In this document: piece after piece, positions 26,225 through 35,047 of the stretch
Layout: every line of letters starts with the position of its first letter
How positions within the stretch are numbered: the stretch's first letter is position 1
The notes under the pieces: model-generated
The model's input: the letters and a program-made list of their open reading frames with translations, nothing else
What the model was told of the DNA's origin: nothing
Databases searched by the model: none
From: Prevotella sp. UBA2456
Lineage (GTDB): Bacteria > Bacteroidota > Bacteroidia > Bacteroidales > Bacteroidaceae
Length of the DNA stretch: 64,000 nt
Assembly (NCBI GenBank): GCA_002342415.1
Contig: DDPY01000016.1
Location: 11,470 to 75,469 of the forward strand
Direction of reading: 5' to 3'
Program-made: the position numbers and the translations under genes

Positions 26225-26256
26225 TTTGGACGAAGCCAAAATAATCCGTAATTTTG
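26225..26256 (+). promoter_or_regulatory. Promoter of the NTP_transf_5-like gene
   Basis: TTTG (26225-26228), 20 nt, TAATTTTG (26249-26256): a near-perfect consensus, divergent from the ligA-like promoter with only 15 bp between them. Confidence 0.85.
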
Positions 26257-26283
26257 CAGAAATTATCATAAAATGTGAAGACC

Positions 26284-26982
26284 ATGCAGAAGATGTTTTT
26301 TGAATTGATACAGGTGTCCTTGGGAGAATTGGATTGTCTGGACCGCGGACCGTCGAATGAGGAATGGGGCGAATTGTATGAATTGTCGCGCCATCACGGA
26401 CTGACCTCCGAGTGTTATCAGGGAGTGGTTCGGCTGTTTGATTTTGGCCTTCGTGCTCCCCAAGACTTAAGTATCGACTGGATGGCTGAAGCAGAGACAG
26501 CTGAAGAACAACCGCTGACTTTGACCTCGGAGGTGTGTAATCCCATACGTAAAATGCTCTTCGAACGTTGGCAGGAGCGAAATGGTAACTCGTTGTATGA
26601 TAAGGTGGGCAATGAGCGGCGACTGACACCCTCAGCAGCCGTTGTAGGAACTATCGTACAAGCGTTCGAACAATTCAATCATGGCACGCTGACCCTACGT
26701 TCGGTAGTAGACTGCTACAAGGCATTGAAACAGGCAGAGAATGGATTGTCTGACTTCCGCGACGGCTCGTCGGTAAAGCAGATGTTGCAGACGTTTGGCC
26801 TGTGGCGTTTCTCTCGCGCCATGATGTGGACGGTATCCGTTGTGACGGGTTTGGATGCCAGCAAGCTGGCTTGTCCGCCTGCTGCATCAACGGGCCAATT
26901 CCTGTTGCAACAGGTAATGGGAGGAAAATATCCGTTGAAAACCCGTATCAAAAACAAAATCAAGAAATTCTTGCTGTTTTAA
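26284..26982 (+). CDS. Protein related to NTP_transf_5 family, without a visible nucleotidyltransferase core
   Basis: 232 residues. The N-terminus (MFFELIQVSLGELDCLDRGP, EEWGELYELSRHHGLTSECY) and C-terminal half resemble the helical flanks of the Bacteroidales uncharacterised nucleotidyltransferases (PF14907), but the central catalytic GS...D-D segment seems missing: the sequence passes from DWMAEAETAEEQPLTLTSEV directly to CNPIRKMLFERW. A deletion derivative or a related non-catalytic protein are both possible. ATG 26284 is used; GTG 26275 would add three residues. Confidence 0.55.
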   Translation: MQKMFFELIQVSLGELDCLDRGPSNEEWGELYELSRHHGLTSECYQGVVRLFDFGLRAPQDLSIDWMAEAETAEEQPLTLTSEVCNPIRKMLFERWQERNGNSLYDKVGNERRLTPSAAVVGTIVQAFEQFNHGTLTLRSVVDCYKALKQAENGLSDFRDGSSVKQMLQTFGLWRFSRAMMWTVSVVTGLDASKLACPPAASTGQFLLQQVMGGKYPLKTRIKNKIKKFLLF

Positions 26983-27005
26983 GCTTCGAAATAATAAAGG
27001 TATAG

Positions 27006-28979
27006 ATGATATCTGTAGAATCACTACACGTAGAGTTTGGTGTCAAGCCATTGTTCACGAATGCCAGTTTTGTGGTGAACGATCGCGATCGGATAGCCCT
27101 CGTTGGTAAGAATGGTGCTGGCAAGTCGACGCTGCTCAAAATACTTTGTGGACTGCAACAGCCTACCAGCGGCACAGTCAGTGTACCCAACGACACCACG
27201 ATTGGCTATCTGCCTCAGGTGATGGTGCTCCAGGACGACACCACCGTTCGTGAAGAAGCACAGAAAGCTTTTGCCGACGTTACCAAGATGAAAGAACGTA
27301 TCGATGCGCTGAATCGCGAGTTGAGCGAGCGCACCGACTATGAGAGCGAGAGCTATCTGGCACTGATAGAGAAATATACGACGGAACATGAGCGTTACCA
27401 GTTGATGGGTGCAGAGGGATGTGAGGCCGAGTTGGAGCGAACGCTTATCGGTCTGGGCTTCAACCGCGATGACTTCAATCGTCCTACCTGTGAGTTCTCT
27501 GGTGGCTGGCGAATGCGAATAGAGCTGGCCAAGATATTATTACAGAAACCTGATGTACTGCTGCTTGACGAGCCTACCAACCACTTGGACATTGAGTCAA
27601 TACAATGGTTGGAACAGTTTCTTGCCCAGTCTTCGAGTGCCGTTGTGCTGGTGAGCCACGATAGGGCTTTTATCAATAATGTATCGAACCGCACGCTGGA
27701 AATCAGTTGTGGGCGAATTATTGACTATAAGGTCAAATACAACGAATATGTGGAGCTGCGCAAGGAGCGCAGGGAACAACAACTGAGGGCTTTTGAGAAC
27801 CAGCAGAAGGAGATGGCAGAGATGCGTCAGTTTATAGAGCGCTTCCGCTATCAGGCCACCAAGGCTGTTCAGGTGCAGCAGAAAATCAAGCAGTTAGAGA
27901 AGATGGTGCCTATCGAGGTGGATGAAGTGGACAATTCAGCTATGCACCTGAAGTTTCCTCCCTGTTTGCGCTCAGGCGACTATCCCGTCATCTGCGAGGA
28001 TGTAAGGAAAGACTATGGTCAGCATACGGTGTTCTCCCATGTCACACTGACCATCAAGCGCGGCGAGAAGGTGGCTTTTGTTGGAAAAAACGGTGAGGGC
28101 AAGTCAACGCTCGTGAAGTGTATCATGGGAGAGATTCCCTTTGATGGTAATCTGAAAATAGGACATAACATCCAAATAGGCTACTTTGCCCAAAATCAGG
28201 CACAACTGTTAGACGAGTCGTTGACCGTATTCCAGACTATTGATAATGTGGCAAAGGGAGCAGTTCGCCTGCGTATTAACGATATTCTTGGAGCGTTTAT
28301 GTTTGGCGGAGAGGCTTCCGACAAGAAGGTAAAGGTGCTCAGCGGAGGCGAGCGTAGCCGACTGGCTATGATACGTCTGTTGCTGGAGCCTGTCAACCTG
28401 CTGATACTGGACGAGCCGACCAACCATCTGGATATGGCATCAAAAGACGTGCTGAAGGAAGCTATCAAGGCTTTCGATGGTACAGCTATCATCGTGAGCC
28501 ATGATCGAGAGTTCTTGGACGGACTCGTCACCAAGGTCTATGAGTTTGGAGGAGGTCATGTACGCGAACATCTTGGAGGCATCTATGATTTTTTACAGTC
28601 TAAGAATATTTCAACCCTTGACGAGTTGGGCTCGATAGTCCGACGGGAACGAACTCCCAGTCCGACGGGCTCGGACTCCCAGTCCGACGGGCTCGGACTA
28701 AAACCAGTCTCCCAGCCGAGTCAGAAGACTGAGAGCTATGCCGCCCATAAGGAACGCCAGAAGCAATTGCGCAAGGCAGAGAAAGCGGTAGAAGATTCGG
28801 AGCGTAAGATCAACGATATGGAACAGCGACTGAAAGAGCTGGACAACCTCCTGATGAAACCCGAGAATGCTGCCAATATGGAGTTCGTAACAGAATATAC
28901 CTCGACCAAGAAAGCCTTGGACGAGGAGGTGGCACGCTGGGAGAAGCTATCGGAAGAATTAGAACAATTATCCAATTAA
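27006..28979 (+). CDS. ABC-F family ATPase (Uup/YdiF type)
   Basis: 657-residue soluble protein with two ABC domains and no membrane part. Walker A motifs are GKNGAGKST (about 33) and GKNGEGKST (about 360), signatures SGGWRMRIELA and SGGERSRLAMI, Walker B LLLDEPTNHLD and LILDEPTNHLD. The ABC-F linker between the domains is charged and helical. A C-terminal coiled coil (AHKERQKQLRKAEKAVEDSE) as in Uup ends the protein. ABC-F proteins act on the ribosome. A Ser/Pro/Gly insert at about 545-575 is encoded by 22-bp palindromic repeats and looks like a recent insertion. Confidence 0.92.
   Translation: MISVESLHVEFGVKPLFTNASFVVNDRDRIALVGKNGAGKSTLLKILCGLQQPTSGTVSVPNDTTIGYLPQVMVLQDDTTVREEAQKAFADVTKMKERIDALNRELSERTDYESESYLALIEKYTTEHERYQLMGAEGCEAELERTLIGLGFNRDDFNRPTCEFSGGWRMRIELAKILLQKPDVLLLDEPTNHLDIESIQWLEQFLAQSSSAVVLVSHDRAFINNVSNRTLEISCGRIIDYKVKYNEYVELRKERREQQLRAFENQQKEMAEMRQFIERFRYQATKAVQVQQKIKQLEKMVPIEVDEVDNSAMHLKFPPCLRSGDYPVICEDVRKDYGQHTVFSHVTLTIKRGEKVAFVGKNGEGKSTLVKCIMGEIPFDGNLKIGHNIQIGYFAQNQAQLLDESLTVFQTIDNVAKGAVRLRINDILGAFMFGGEASDKKVKVLSGGERSRLAMIRLLLEPVNLLILDEPTNHLDMASKDVLKEAIKAFDGTAIIVSHDREFLDGLVTKVYEFGGGHVREHLGGIYDFLQSKNISTLDELGSIVRRERTPSPTGSDSQSDGLGLKPVSQPSQKTESYAAHKERQKQLRKAEKAVEDSERKINDMEQRLKELDNLLMKPENAANMEFVTEYTSTKKALDEEVARWEKLSEELEQLSN
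28634..28699 (+). repeat. Three tandem 22-bp palindromic repeats within the ABC-F gene
   Basis: The unit CCCAGTCCGACGGGCTCGGACT occurs exactly twice (28656-28677, 28678-28699), with a degenerate copy before it (28634-28655). Each exact unit contains AGTCCGA-CGGGC-TCGGACT, a 7-bp stem hairpin. The length is not a multiple of three, so consecutive copies are read in different frames. Confidence 0.85.
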
Positions 28980-28991
28980 AGTAAATAAACA

Positions 28992-31019
28992 ATGAAGAAA
29001 CTATTGACAATCATGGTAACAGCAATGTTGTCCACATCAGCACTTGCACAGCTTCGCTCGGGTATCAGCCTGAACGACCTCGATACGAGTGTGCGTCCTG
29101 CTGACGATTTCTATGAGTATGCCTGCGGAGGCTGGATGAAGAATAACCCACTGCCAGCCGCCTACTCCCGTTACGGCAGTTTCGACCGTCTGGCCGAAGA
29201 CAATAACAAGCGCATCAACGGCATTCTGAAGGAATTGCTGGAGAATAGCTATCCGAATGGCTCTGTAGAGCAGAAGCTGAGCGACTTGTATAAACTGGCA
29301 ATGGACTCAGCTCGCAGAGAACAAGAAGGACTGACTCCTATATCCCCCCTTATCAGGAGATTGGAGGCTGCTAAGACTAAGGAGCAGTTGTTTGACATTC
29401 AGATGGAACTGGCTCCCTACGGCGAACAGGAATTTTTCAATTCCTATATTGGCGCAGACGAGAAAGACGCCACCCAGAACATTCTGAATATCAGTCAGGG
29501 CGGTCTGACTCTCGGGCAGAAGGACTACTATGTGGAAAACGATGCGGCTACAGTCAAAATCCGTAAAGCCTACGAGCAGCATGTTATCAAGATGTTTCAG
29601 TTGTTCGGCTTCAAGAAGGGTGCTGCTGAAAAGAAGATGAAGAACATCATGAAGGTCGAGACATCACTGGCCCAAGCCTCGAAGTCTCAGACAGAGCTGC
29701 GCGACCCGATAGCCAACTATAACAAGATGACTCTCAAGGAGTTTGTCTCGCGTTATCCACATCTGCAGTTAGAGAAACAGTGTAATGCTTCAGGCCTGAA
29801 GACTCAGTATATTCAGGAAATTGTTGTAGGACAGCCAGCATTCTTAGATACTGCTGACAAGCTCTTCTCGTCGATGAGTGCCGCTGAGTATCGCGACGTG
29901 ATGGAGTGGGGTGTCATCAGCGGTGCTGCAGGTTTGCTGAATGATGCTGCTCGCGCAGAGAGCTTCGAATTCTGGGGAAAGGTGGTCTCAGGACGAAAGG
30001 AAGATCATCCCTTGTGGCGTCGTGCTACCAGTCAGGTGCAAAGCGTGATGGGTGAAGCCCTTGGGCGTATCTACGTACAGAAGTATTTCCCCGCTTCCTC
30101 GAAGGAGCGTATGAAGACATTGGTAGACAATCTGAAGATTGCTCTTGGCGAACGTATTGCTGCTCAGACCTGGATGGACGACTCTACCAAGGTGAACGCG
30201 CTGCTGAAGCTTAATTCCTTCTATGTAAAGATAGGCTATCCTGATCGTTGGAAGGATATGTCGAGCCTGAAAATTGATGCGAAAAAGTCTTACTATGAGA
30301 ATATGATGGAGTGTCACCGTTGGCAGCTGGCCTGGCACATTGACCACACAGCAGGCAAACCCGTTGATCGCGATGACTGGTACATGACTCCTCAGACAGT
30401 CAATGCCTATTATAACCCTACGACCAACGAAATCTGTTTCCCTGCTGGTATTCTGCAAGTTCCGTTTTTTGACCCGACGGCAGACGATGCCTTTAACTAT
30501 GGCGCTATCGGTGTTGTGATTGGTCACGAGATGACGCATGGATTCGACGACTCCGGACGACGCTATGACAAGGATGGAAATATGCATGACTGGTGGACGG
30601 AAGAAGATGCAAAGAACTTTACAGAGCGCACAGACAGATACGCAGACTTCTTCTCAAAGATTAAAGTGCTGCCCGACTTGAACGGAAACGGTCGCTTGAC
30701 GCTGGGCGAGAATCTGGCTGATCATGGCGGCCTGCAGGTTGCCTGGTATGCCTATAAGAATGCCACCAAAAGAAACGCATTGCCCGTAATAGACGGTCTT
30801 ACAGCAGACCAGCGCTTCTTCCTTGCCTATGCTGGAGTTTGGGCAGCAAATGTAACAGAAGCAGAAATTCGTAATCGTACCAAGAGTGATCCTCACTCGC
30901 TGGGCCGTTGGCGTGTCAACGGAGCACTTCCTCATATCGATATGTGGTATGACGCCTTTGGGGTGAAAGAAGGGGATAAGATGTTTATACCGAAGAAAGA
31001 AAGACTGTCTTTGTGGTAA
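28992..31019 (+). CDS. M13-family zinc endopeptidase (PepO/neprilysin type)
   Basis: 675 residues with signal peptide (MKKLLTIMVTAMLSTSALAQ). Zinc site HEMTH at 512-516 (VIGHEMTHGFDDSGRRYD) and Glu573 in GENLADHGGL. The substrate-binding NAYYNPTTNEICFPAGILQ and the C-terminal region (NGALPHIDMWYDAFGVKEGD) are typical. Likely periplasmic or lipid-side oligopeptidase. 12 nt after the ABC-F gene and followed by a terminator. Confidence 0.94.
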   Translation: MKKLLTIMVTAMLSTSALAQLRSGISLNDLDTSVRPADDFYEYACGGWMKNNPLPAAYSRYGSFDRLAEDNNKRINGILKELLENSYPNGSVEQKLSDLYKLAMDSARREQEGLTPISPLIRRLEAAKTKEQLFDIQMELAPYGEQEFFNSYIGADEKDATQNILNISQGGLTLGQKDYYVENDAATVKIRKAYEQHVIKMFQLFGFKKGAAEKKMKNIMKVETSLAQASKSQTELRDPIANYNKMTLKEFVSRYPHLQLEKQCNASGLKTQYIQEIVVGQPAFLDTADKLFSSMSAAEYRDVMEWGVISGAAGLLNDAARAESFEFWGKVVSGRKEDHPLWRRATSQVQSVMGEALGRIYVQKYFPASSKERMKTLVDNLKIALGERIAAQTWMDDSTKVNALLKLNSFYVKIGYPDRWKDMSSLKIDAKKSYYENMMECHRWQLAWHIDHTAGKPVDRDDWYMTPQTVNAYYNPTTNEICFPAGILQVPFFDPTADDAFNYGAIGVVIGHEMTHGFDDSGRRYDKDGNMHDWWTEEDAKNFTERTDRYADFFSKIKVLPDLNGNGRLTLGENLADHGGLQVAWYAYKNATKRNALPVIDGLTADQRFFLAYAGVWAANVTEAEIRNRTKSDPHSLGRWRVNGALPHIDMWYDAFGVKEGDKMFIPKKERLSLW

Positions 31020-31045
31020 AATTATAGCAAAAAAATGAAAAAATG

Positions 31046-31077
31046 CCGTCGTAAATATAAATTTACGGCGGTTTTTT
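31046..31077 (+). terminator. Terminator after the M13 peptidase gene
   Basis: CCGTCGTAAAT (31046-31056) pairs with ATTTACGGCGG (31061-31071), with one G-T pair and a 4-nt loop, followed by six T. The next promoter overlaps its end. Confidence 0.85.
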
Positions 31078-31107
31078 GTTGTGTTTAAAAATTTTTTGTT
31101 ATCTTTG
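31075..31107 (+). promoter_or_regulatory. Promoter of the kinase/AAA+/FHA/PP2C operon
   Basis: TTTG (31075-31078), 21 nt, TATCTTTG (31100-31107), giving a leader of about 15 nt before ATG 31130. No other clear promoter is seen before 39721, so the five genes are probably one transcript. Confidence 0.8.
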
Positions 31108-31129
31108 CAACAATTATTACTGCAGCAAT

Positions 31130-32074
31130 ATGATTAACGACAATAATTCAAACTACGAAAGAACGCAGCGGACTGTGCGTCCTCAGGCTATGCAGAGGGA
31201 GCGTTTCCTTCAGGATGAGGACCAGCCCATGCAGATGCAACAGCAGCAGTTGCAGCATCAGGCAGCAGGCAAACCCTGTCCGTATTGCGGTGCCATTAAC
31301 GATCCTGAAGCTATGTTCTGTGCCCAGTGTGGTCAGCCTATCAGCAAAGCTGCCTGTCCGCATTGTGGAGCCGAGATAGATCCTGATGCAGATTTCTGCG
31401 AAGTTTGTCACCATTATATCAAAAAAGACATTTGCTCCTTCTGTGGTGCCCATCTTACGGGCAATGAGGCCTACTGCCCGGAATGTGGCAGTCCGCGTGG
31501 CGGACTCGTCTGCCCTACGTGCCACTCGCTGAATGAGTTTGCTTTTTGCAAGAAGTGTGGTACTGCCCTGACAGAAGAGGCTCGCATGCTGGTAAAGGAA
31601 TTGCAGATGAATCCTGACTATCAGGACTTGGTGGAAATCGTTCAGGACTACTCCAAATTGGAGAATGCCTTACCCTATAATTCTGAGCGCGACATTCTGC
31701 GCGAACAGGCCAATATGAAACTGCGTGAGCGCGTGCTGACTTTGCTGGCAAAGGATGAGGGTGTCGAGAATCCTGTGATTCCTAAGCGTGAGTCGAAGCG
31801 TATGACCAAAGAGGAGCTGGAAGAGCAGAAGTCTGCCAAAATCAAGATGCTCTCGGCCATCTTGGAAAAGTTGGCAGTCCCTGTGACAGCATCACCTGCC
31901 AAGGCTCGCAATTATGCGATGGCCAGCAAGCCTGTCGGTGTGCGCTTGGCATGGGTGTGCAACTATAAGCACGCTATGCATAGCAGTCCTTGTGGCTGTG
32001 CCAAGCCCCAGTTAGGAGGCAAGTGGGTAGTTTTAGGAAAAAACAGTACTGACGAAATAAAAGACGATAAATAA
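31130..32074 (+). CDS. Multi-zinc-ribbon protein, first gene of the phospho-signalling operon
   Basis: 314 residues. Four successive zinc ribbons: CPYCGAIN-FCAQCG, CPHCGAEI-FCEVCH, CSFCGAHL-YCPECG and CPTCHSLN-FCKKCG, all within residues about 45-150. A charged helical middle follows (MTKEELEEQKSAKIKMLSAI), then a C-terminal element WVCNYKHAMHSSPCGCAKPQ with further Cys/His that could bind metal. No membrane segment. Zinc ribbons recur in three of the five proteins of this operon, suggesting they serve assembly. Start at ATG 31130, just after the promoter; the longer frame from 31076 is rejected. Confidence 0.8.
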   Translation: MINDNNSNYERTQRTVRPQAMQRERFLQDEDQPMQMQQQQLQHQAAGKPCPYCGAINDPEAMFCAQCGQPISKAACPHCGAEIDPDADFCEVCHHYIKKDICSFCGAHLTGNEAYCPECGSPRGGLVCPTCHSLNEFAFCKKCGTALTEEARMLVKELQMNPDYQDLVEIVQDYSKLENALPYNSERDILREQANMKLRERVLTLLAKDEGVENPVIPKRESKRMTKEELEEQKSAKIKMLSAILEKLAVPVTASPAKARNYAMASKPVGVRLAWVCNYKHAMHSSPCGCAKPQLGGKWVVLGKNSTDEIKDDK

Positions 32075-32079
32075 CGGCA

Positions 32080-35046
32080 ATGGACCAGACCCTAAGAACA
32101 ATCAAACCAGAAGCCACTGTCAACACGACGATGCGTGTCTCGACAAACCAGCCTGCTGCTGGCGATGCAACCATTCGGCCAAGTGATTCTTCGAAAAAAA
32201 TATCTGGCGGGGATGTTGAGTTCCTGCTTAAAGGAAGAATCTATCGTAGTGTCAAGTGCCTGAGCGATAATTCTGGCGAAGCTCAAGTATTCCTGGTAGA
32301 AGGTGAGGAAGGCGAGCGAGTGCTGAAGATATACTATCCCAACTTCACCATCAAGAAGACCTTGATGCGCATCATCCAGAATATCAATATGGAGATGATC
32401 GTCAGGATAGACGACTATGGCAAGACGTACGTTGACGGTAAGAGTCGTGACTATGAACTGATGGAATATTTCCGGGGCAATACCTTGAACGAGTATGACC
32501 TTGATGGCGATTTCAACCAGTTCCGCCGTATTGCCTTGCAGGCTGCAGCCGCTTTGGCATATTGCCATAACAACAATATTATCCACAAGGATATAAAACC
32601 CGGCAATTTCTTTTTCCGCGACAAGAATCATAAAGAATTAGTGTTGGGAGATTTTGGCATATCCAGCGTGCTGGAATCTGACGAGAAACTACACCGTACC
32701 ACTCAGGCCCGCACTCCAGTGTACGCTGCACCAGAGATGTATAATGATGTCATCGACGGTGAGGTGGAAATTACGCCTGCGGTTGATTTCTATTCGTTGG
32801 GTATCACGCTGATGACCCTCTGGCTGGGCGAGAACCCGCTGAACCAGAACGAGCGCGTGATGATGCGCAAGAAGAATGAGGGCCGACTGCCTCGTATCAA
32901 CGAGCTGCCCGACAGGGTAAAGATGATCGTTCAGGGACTCACGGCTGTCAATCCCCAGTCACGTTGGGGCTACGACGAAGTGGAGCGCTGGTTCTTGGGT
33001 GAGAATGTGAAAATTGACCTGTCGTCGCCTATCCTGAAGTATCGTAGCTTTATTGTCGACCCTGAGCGTAACCTGGTGGCAGATAACGTGCATGAGCTCA
33101 TCCCACTACTTGTGGACAATGAGCGTCTGGCTATCAACTATCTGTACAATGGGCGCATAGCAGGCTGGTTGGAACAATGTGGCAATGTAAAGCTCAGCTC
33201 AGCAGTAAAGGATATCGTTGTCAACCGATACCCGGCTGACCAGAAGGCAGGCTTGATGGCTGCTGTCTATGTGATGGAACCCACCTATCCCTATAAGGAT
33301 GTCAGGGGTAATCTCTGCGACGATGTCCATAGCGTGGCTATTTCCGTCTTGAGCTATCAGGAGGAGTATGCCATCGTGCTCTCCAATCCCAATGACACCA
33401 TCTATCTCTATTTGGAGTCGCACACGAAGGCAGACATCAATCGGCTGAGGTCTTATTTCTCTGCAGAGAGTAAGATGGAAAAGCGTGTTGCCATTCTCAA
33501 GCTGGCCTACGAGATAGACCCGGAGATACCTTTCCTGGGCAAGTATCCGTCCTCGTCATTGTCAGAGATTGTACGTTCCTTCGGTTATGAAGAATGTACG
33601 GACGACGAATGGCTAAGCTTGAGCGACGGGCGACTGCTTTCGTGGATGTATAGCCACGAGGACCGCATGGCCTGTGAAGCCCTGCGTATCATGACCAACG
33701 GGAAGAAGCCCACGAAGTCGCTGGGATATAAGGTGCTCTATAATATCGATCGTGAGGTAGCCTTCGACCTGAAGGATGCCGACACCCCCTATAAGGTTGG
33801 AGAGGTGTTGCGCGAGGACCTGAAGAAATGGCAGAATTTGAAGGATAGTGAGTACACAGAACGTGTGGCTGACTATAGTGACCCCGAAGGGCGCTTCTTC
33901 TATTTTGCCCAGTTGCACGGATGGTTTGAGCAAATCAGCGACGCACGAGCCTGCTTCGACTTGAAAAGCGATGAGAACAAGGAGCGCTTAGGGGCTTACG
34001 ATTTGCGTACTGCAGCCTATCGTTTCTGTCGCATACTGGGGGTTACGCCTACCTATCTGCTCGACGACGGCACTGAGCTGAAGTCTGGCTCAAACATCGA
34101 CACGCATCTCTATCGCTCACAGCTGCTTACTGCTATCAGGCAAGGCTCCTTGTGCCAATGGATGTCAGTCTTTTATCATGAAGACCCGACCCAGGAATTC
34201 AGTGAGCAATATAGTTACGAGCGCAAACTGGAAGAATGGATTATCAGTCTGGGCGATATAGATCCGAAACAGCCATACTTCAAGCGCTTTGGCACAGCCA
34301 AGGAAGAAACGGCGCAGAAGTATAAGGAAGTGCGCATGGGTTATCATCGTGCCAAGGCCAAGGAGGTGCGCTGGCGCTATACTTTCTATGGTCTGTGTGC
34401 ATTATGGATGGTATTGCTTTTAGTATGTGGCATCTCCGAAACAGGCCGCGACTATATATTCCATCACCCCATGATGACTATCGGATTACCCGTAGGAGGT
34501 GTGACTGCCGTCATCGTCGGCCTGCGTGCCTACTTCCGAGGATACGGATTTGTGATGTCCAGCCTGTGGGGACTGTTAGGTCTGCTGTCTTCTTGGATTC
34601 CTATCACCATCCTGCGGACAGTCAACGAGGCTTCACCCAGCCTGTTTATTCCTGCTGCCATCATTATTACCTTAATATATATGGCCATCTGTCATGTGAC
34701 TGACTTCCGCAGCGACTCCAAGGGTGACAATCAGTTGATCAATGAAGTGATGGAGGACGATATCAAGTCGACACTTCTGGAACCGTTATATTATACCTTC
34801 AAGCAGAAGTCTTTCCGCTTTAAGGGCTCAAAGTTTGGAATGCTTGACGATGTAACCAATCAGGTACGCTCCATCAGTGGCGAGTCTGTACTACATTATA
34901 TATTATGGAGTATCATGGTAGGTGTACTCTTAATGGAGATGATAGTCTTCAGTCCGAAGCTGCTGAATTATCCGAATCCTGATTCAGATAATATAAAGGT
35001 GAGTCCAACAGATGTGGTAGAACAAATACAAAAGGACGTAGAATGA
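32080..35046 (+). CDS. Membrane Ser/Thr protein kinase
   Basis: 988 residues. Residues about 45-310 are a Hanks-type kinase: Lys83 (RVLKIYYP), catalytic loop HKDIKPGN (169-176), DFG at 191-193 and APE at 217-219. Residues 320-760 form a long cytoplasmic helical region of unknown fold with no recognisable repeat. About five transmembrane helices lie at 768-880 (LCALWMVLLLVCGI, WGLLGLLSSWIPITIL, AAIIITLIYMAICH), and one more near 938-958. The kinase is therefore cytoplasmic and membrane-tethered from its C-terminus. It starts 5 nt after the zinc-ribbon gene and stops 1 nt before the AAA+ gene. Confidence 0.9.
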   Translation: MDQTLRTIKPEATVNTTMRVSTNQPAAGDATIRPSDSSKKISGGDVEFLLKGRIYRSVKCLSDNSGEAQVFLVEGEEGERVLKIYYPNFTIKKTLMRIIQNINMEMIVRIDDYGKTYVDGKSRDYELMEYFRGNTLNEYDLDGDFNQFRRIALQAAAALAYCHNNNIIHKDIKPGNFFFRDKNHKELVLGDFGISSVLESDEKLHRTTQARTPVYAAPEMYNDVIDGEVEITPAVDFYSLGITLMTLWLGENPLNQNERVMMRKKNEGRLPRINELPDRVKMIVQGLTAVNPQSRWGYDEVERWFLGENVKIDLSSPILKYRSFIVDPERNLVADNVHELIPLLVDNERLAINYLYNGRIAGWLEQCGNVKLSSAVKDIVVNRYPADQKAGLMAAVYVMEPTYPYKDVRGNLCDDVHSVAISVLSYQEEYAIVLSNPNDTIYLYLESHTKADINRLRSYFSAESKMEKRVAILKLAYEIDPEIPFLGKYPSSSLSEIVRSFGYEECTDDEWLSLSDGRLLSWMYSHEDRMACEALRIMTNGKKPTKSLGYKVLYNIDREVAFDLKDADTPYKVGEVLREDLKKWQNLKDSEYTERVADYSDPEGRFFYFAQLHGWFEQISDARACFDLKSDENKERLGAYDLRTAAYRFCRILGVTPTYLLDDGTELKSGSNIDTHLYRSQLLTAIRQGSLCQWMSVFYHEDPTQEFSEQYSYERKLEEWIISLGDIDPKQPYFKRFGTAKEETAQKYKEVRMGYHRAKAKEVRWRYTFYGLCALWMVLLLVCGISETGRDYIFHHPMMTIGLPVGGVTAVIVGLRAYFRGYGFVMSSLWGLLGLLSSWIPITILRTVNEASPSLFIPAAIIITLIYMAICHVTDFRSDSKGDNQLINEVMEDDIKSTLLEPLYYTFKQKSFRFKGSKFGMLDDVTNQVRSISGESVLHYILWSIMVGVLLMEMIVFSPKLLNYPNPDSDNIKVSPTDVVEQIQKDVE

Positions 35047-35047
35047 T

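Noticed and set aside
28634..28699. CRISPR array
   Set aside because: The repeats are adjacent without spacers and lie in a coding region. No cas genes are present in the window.
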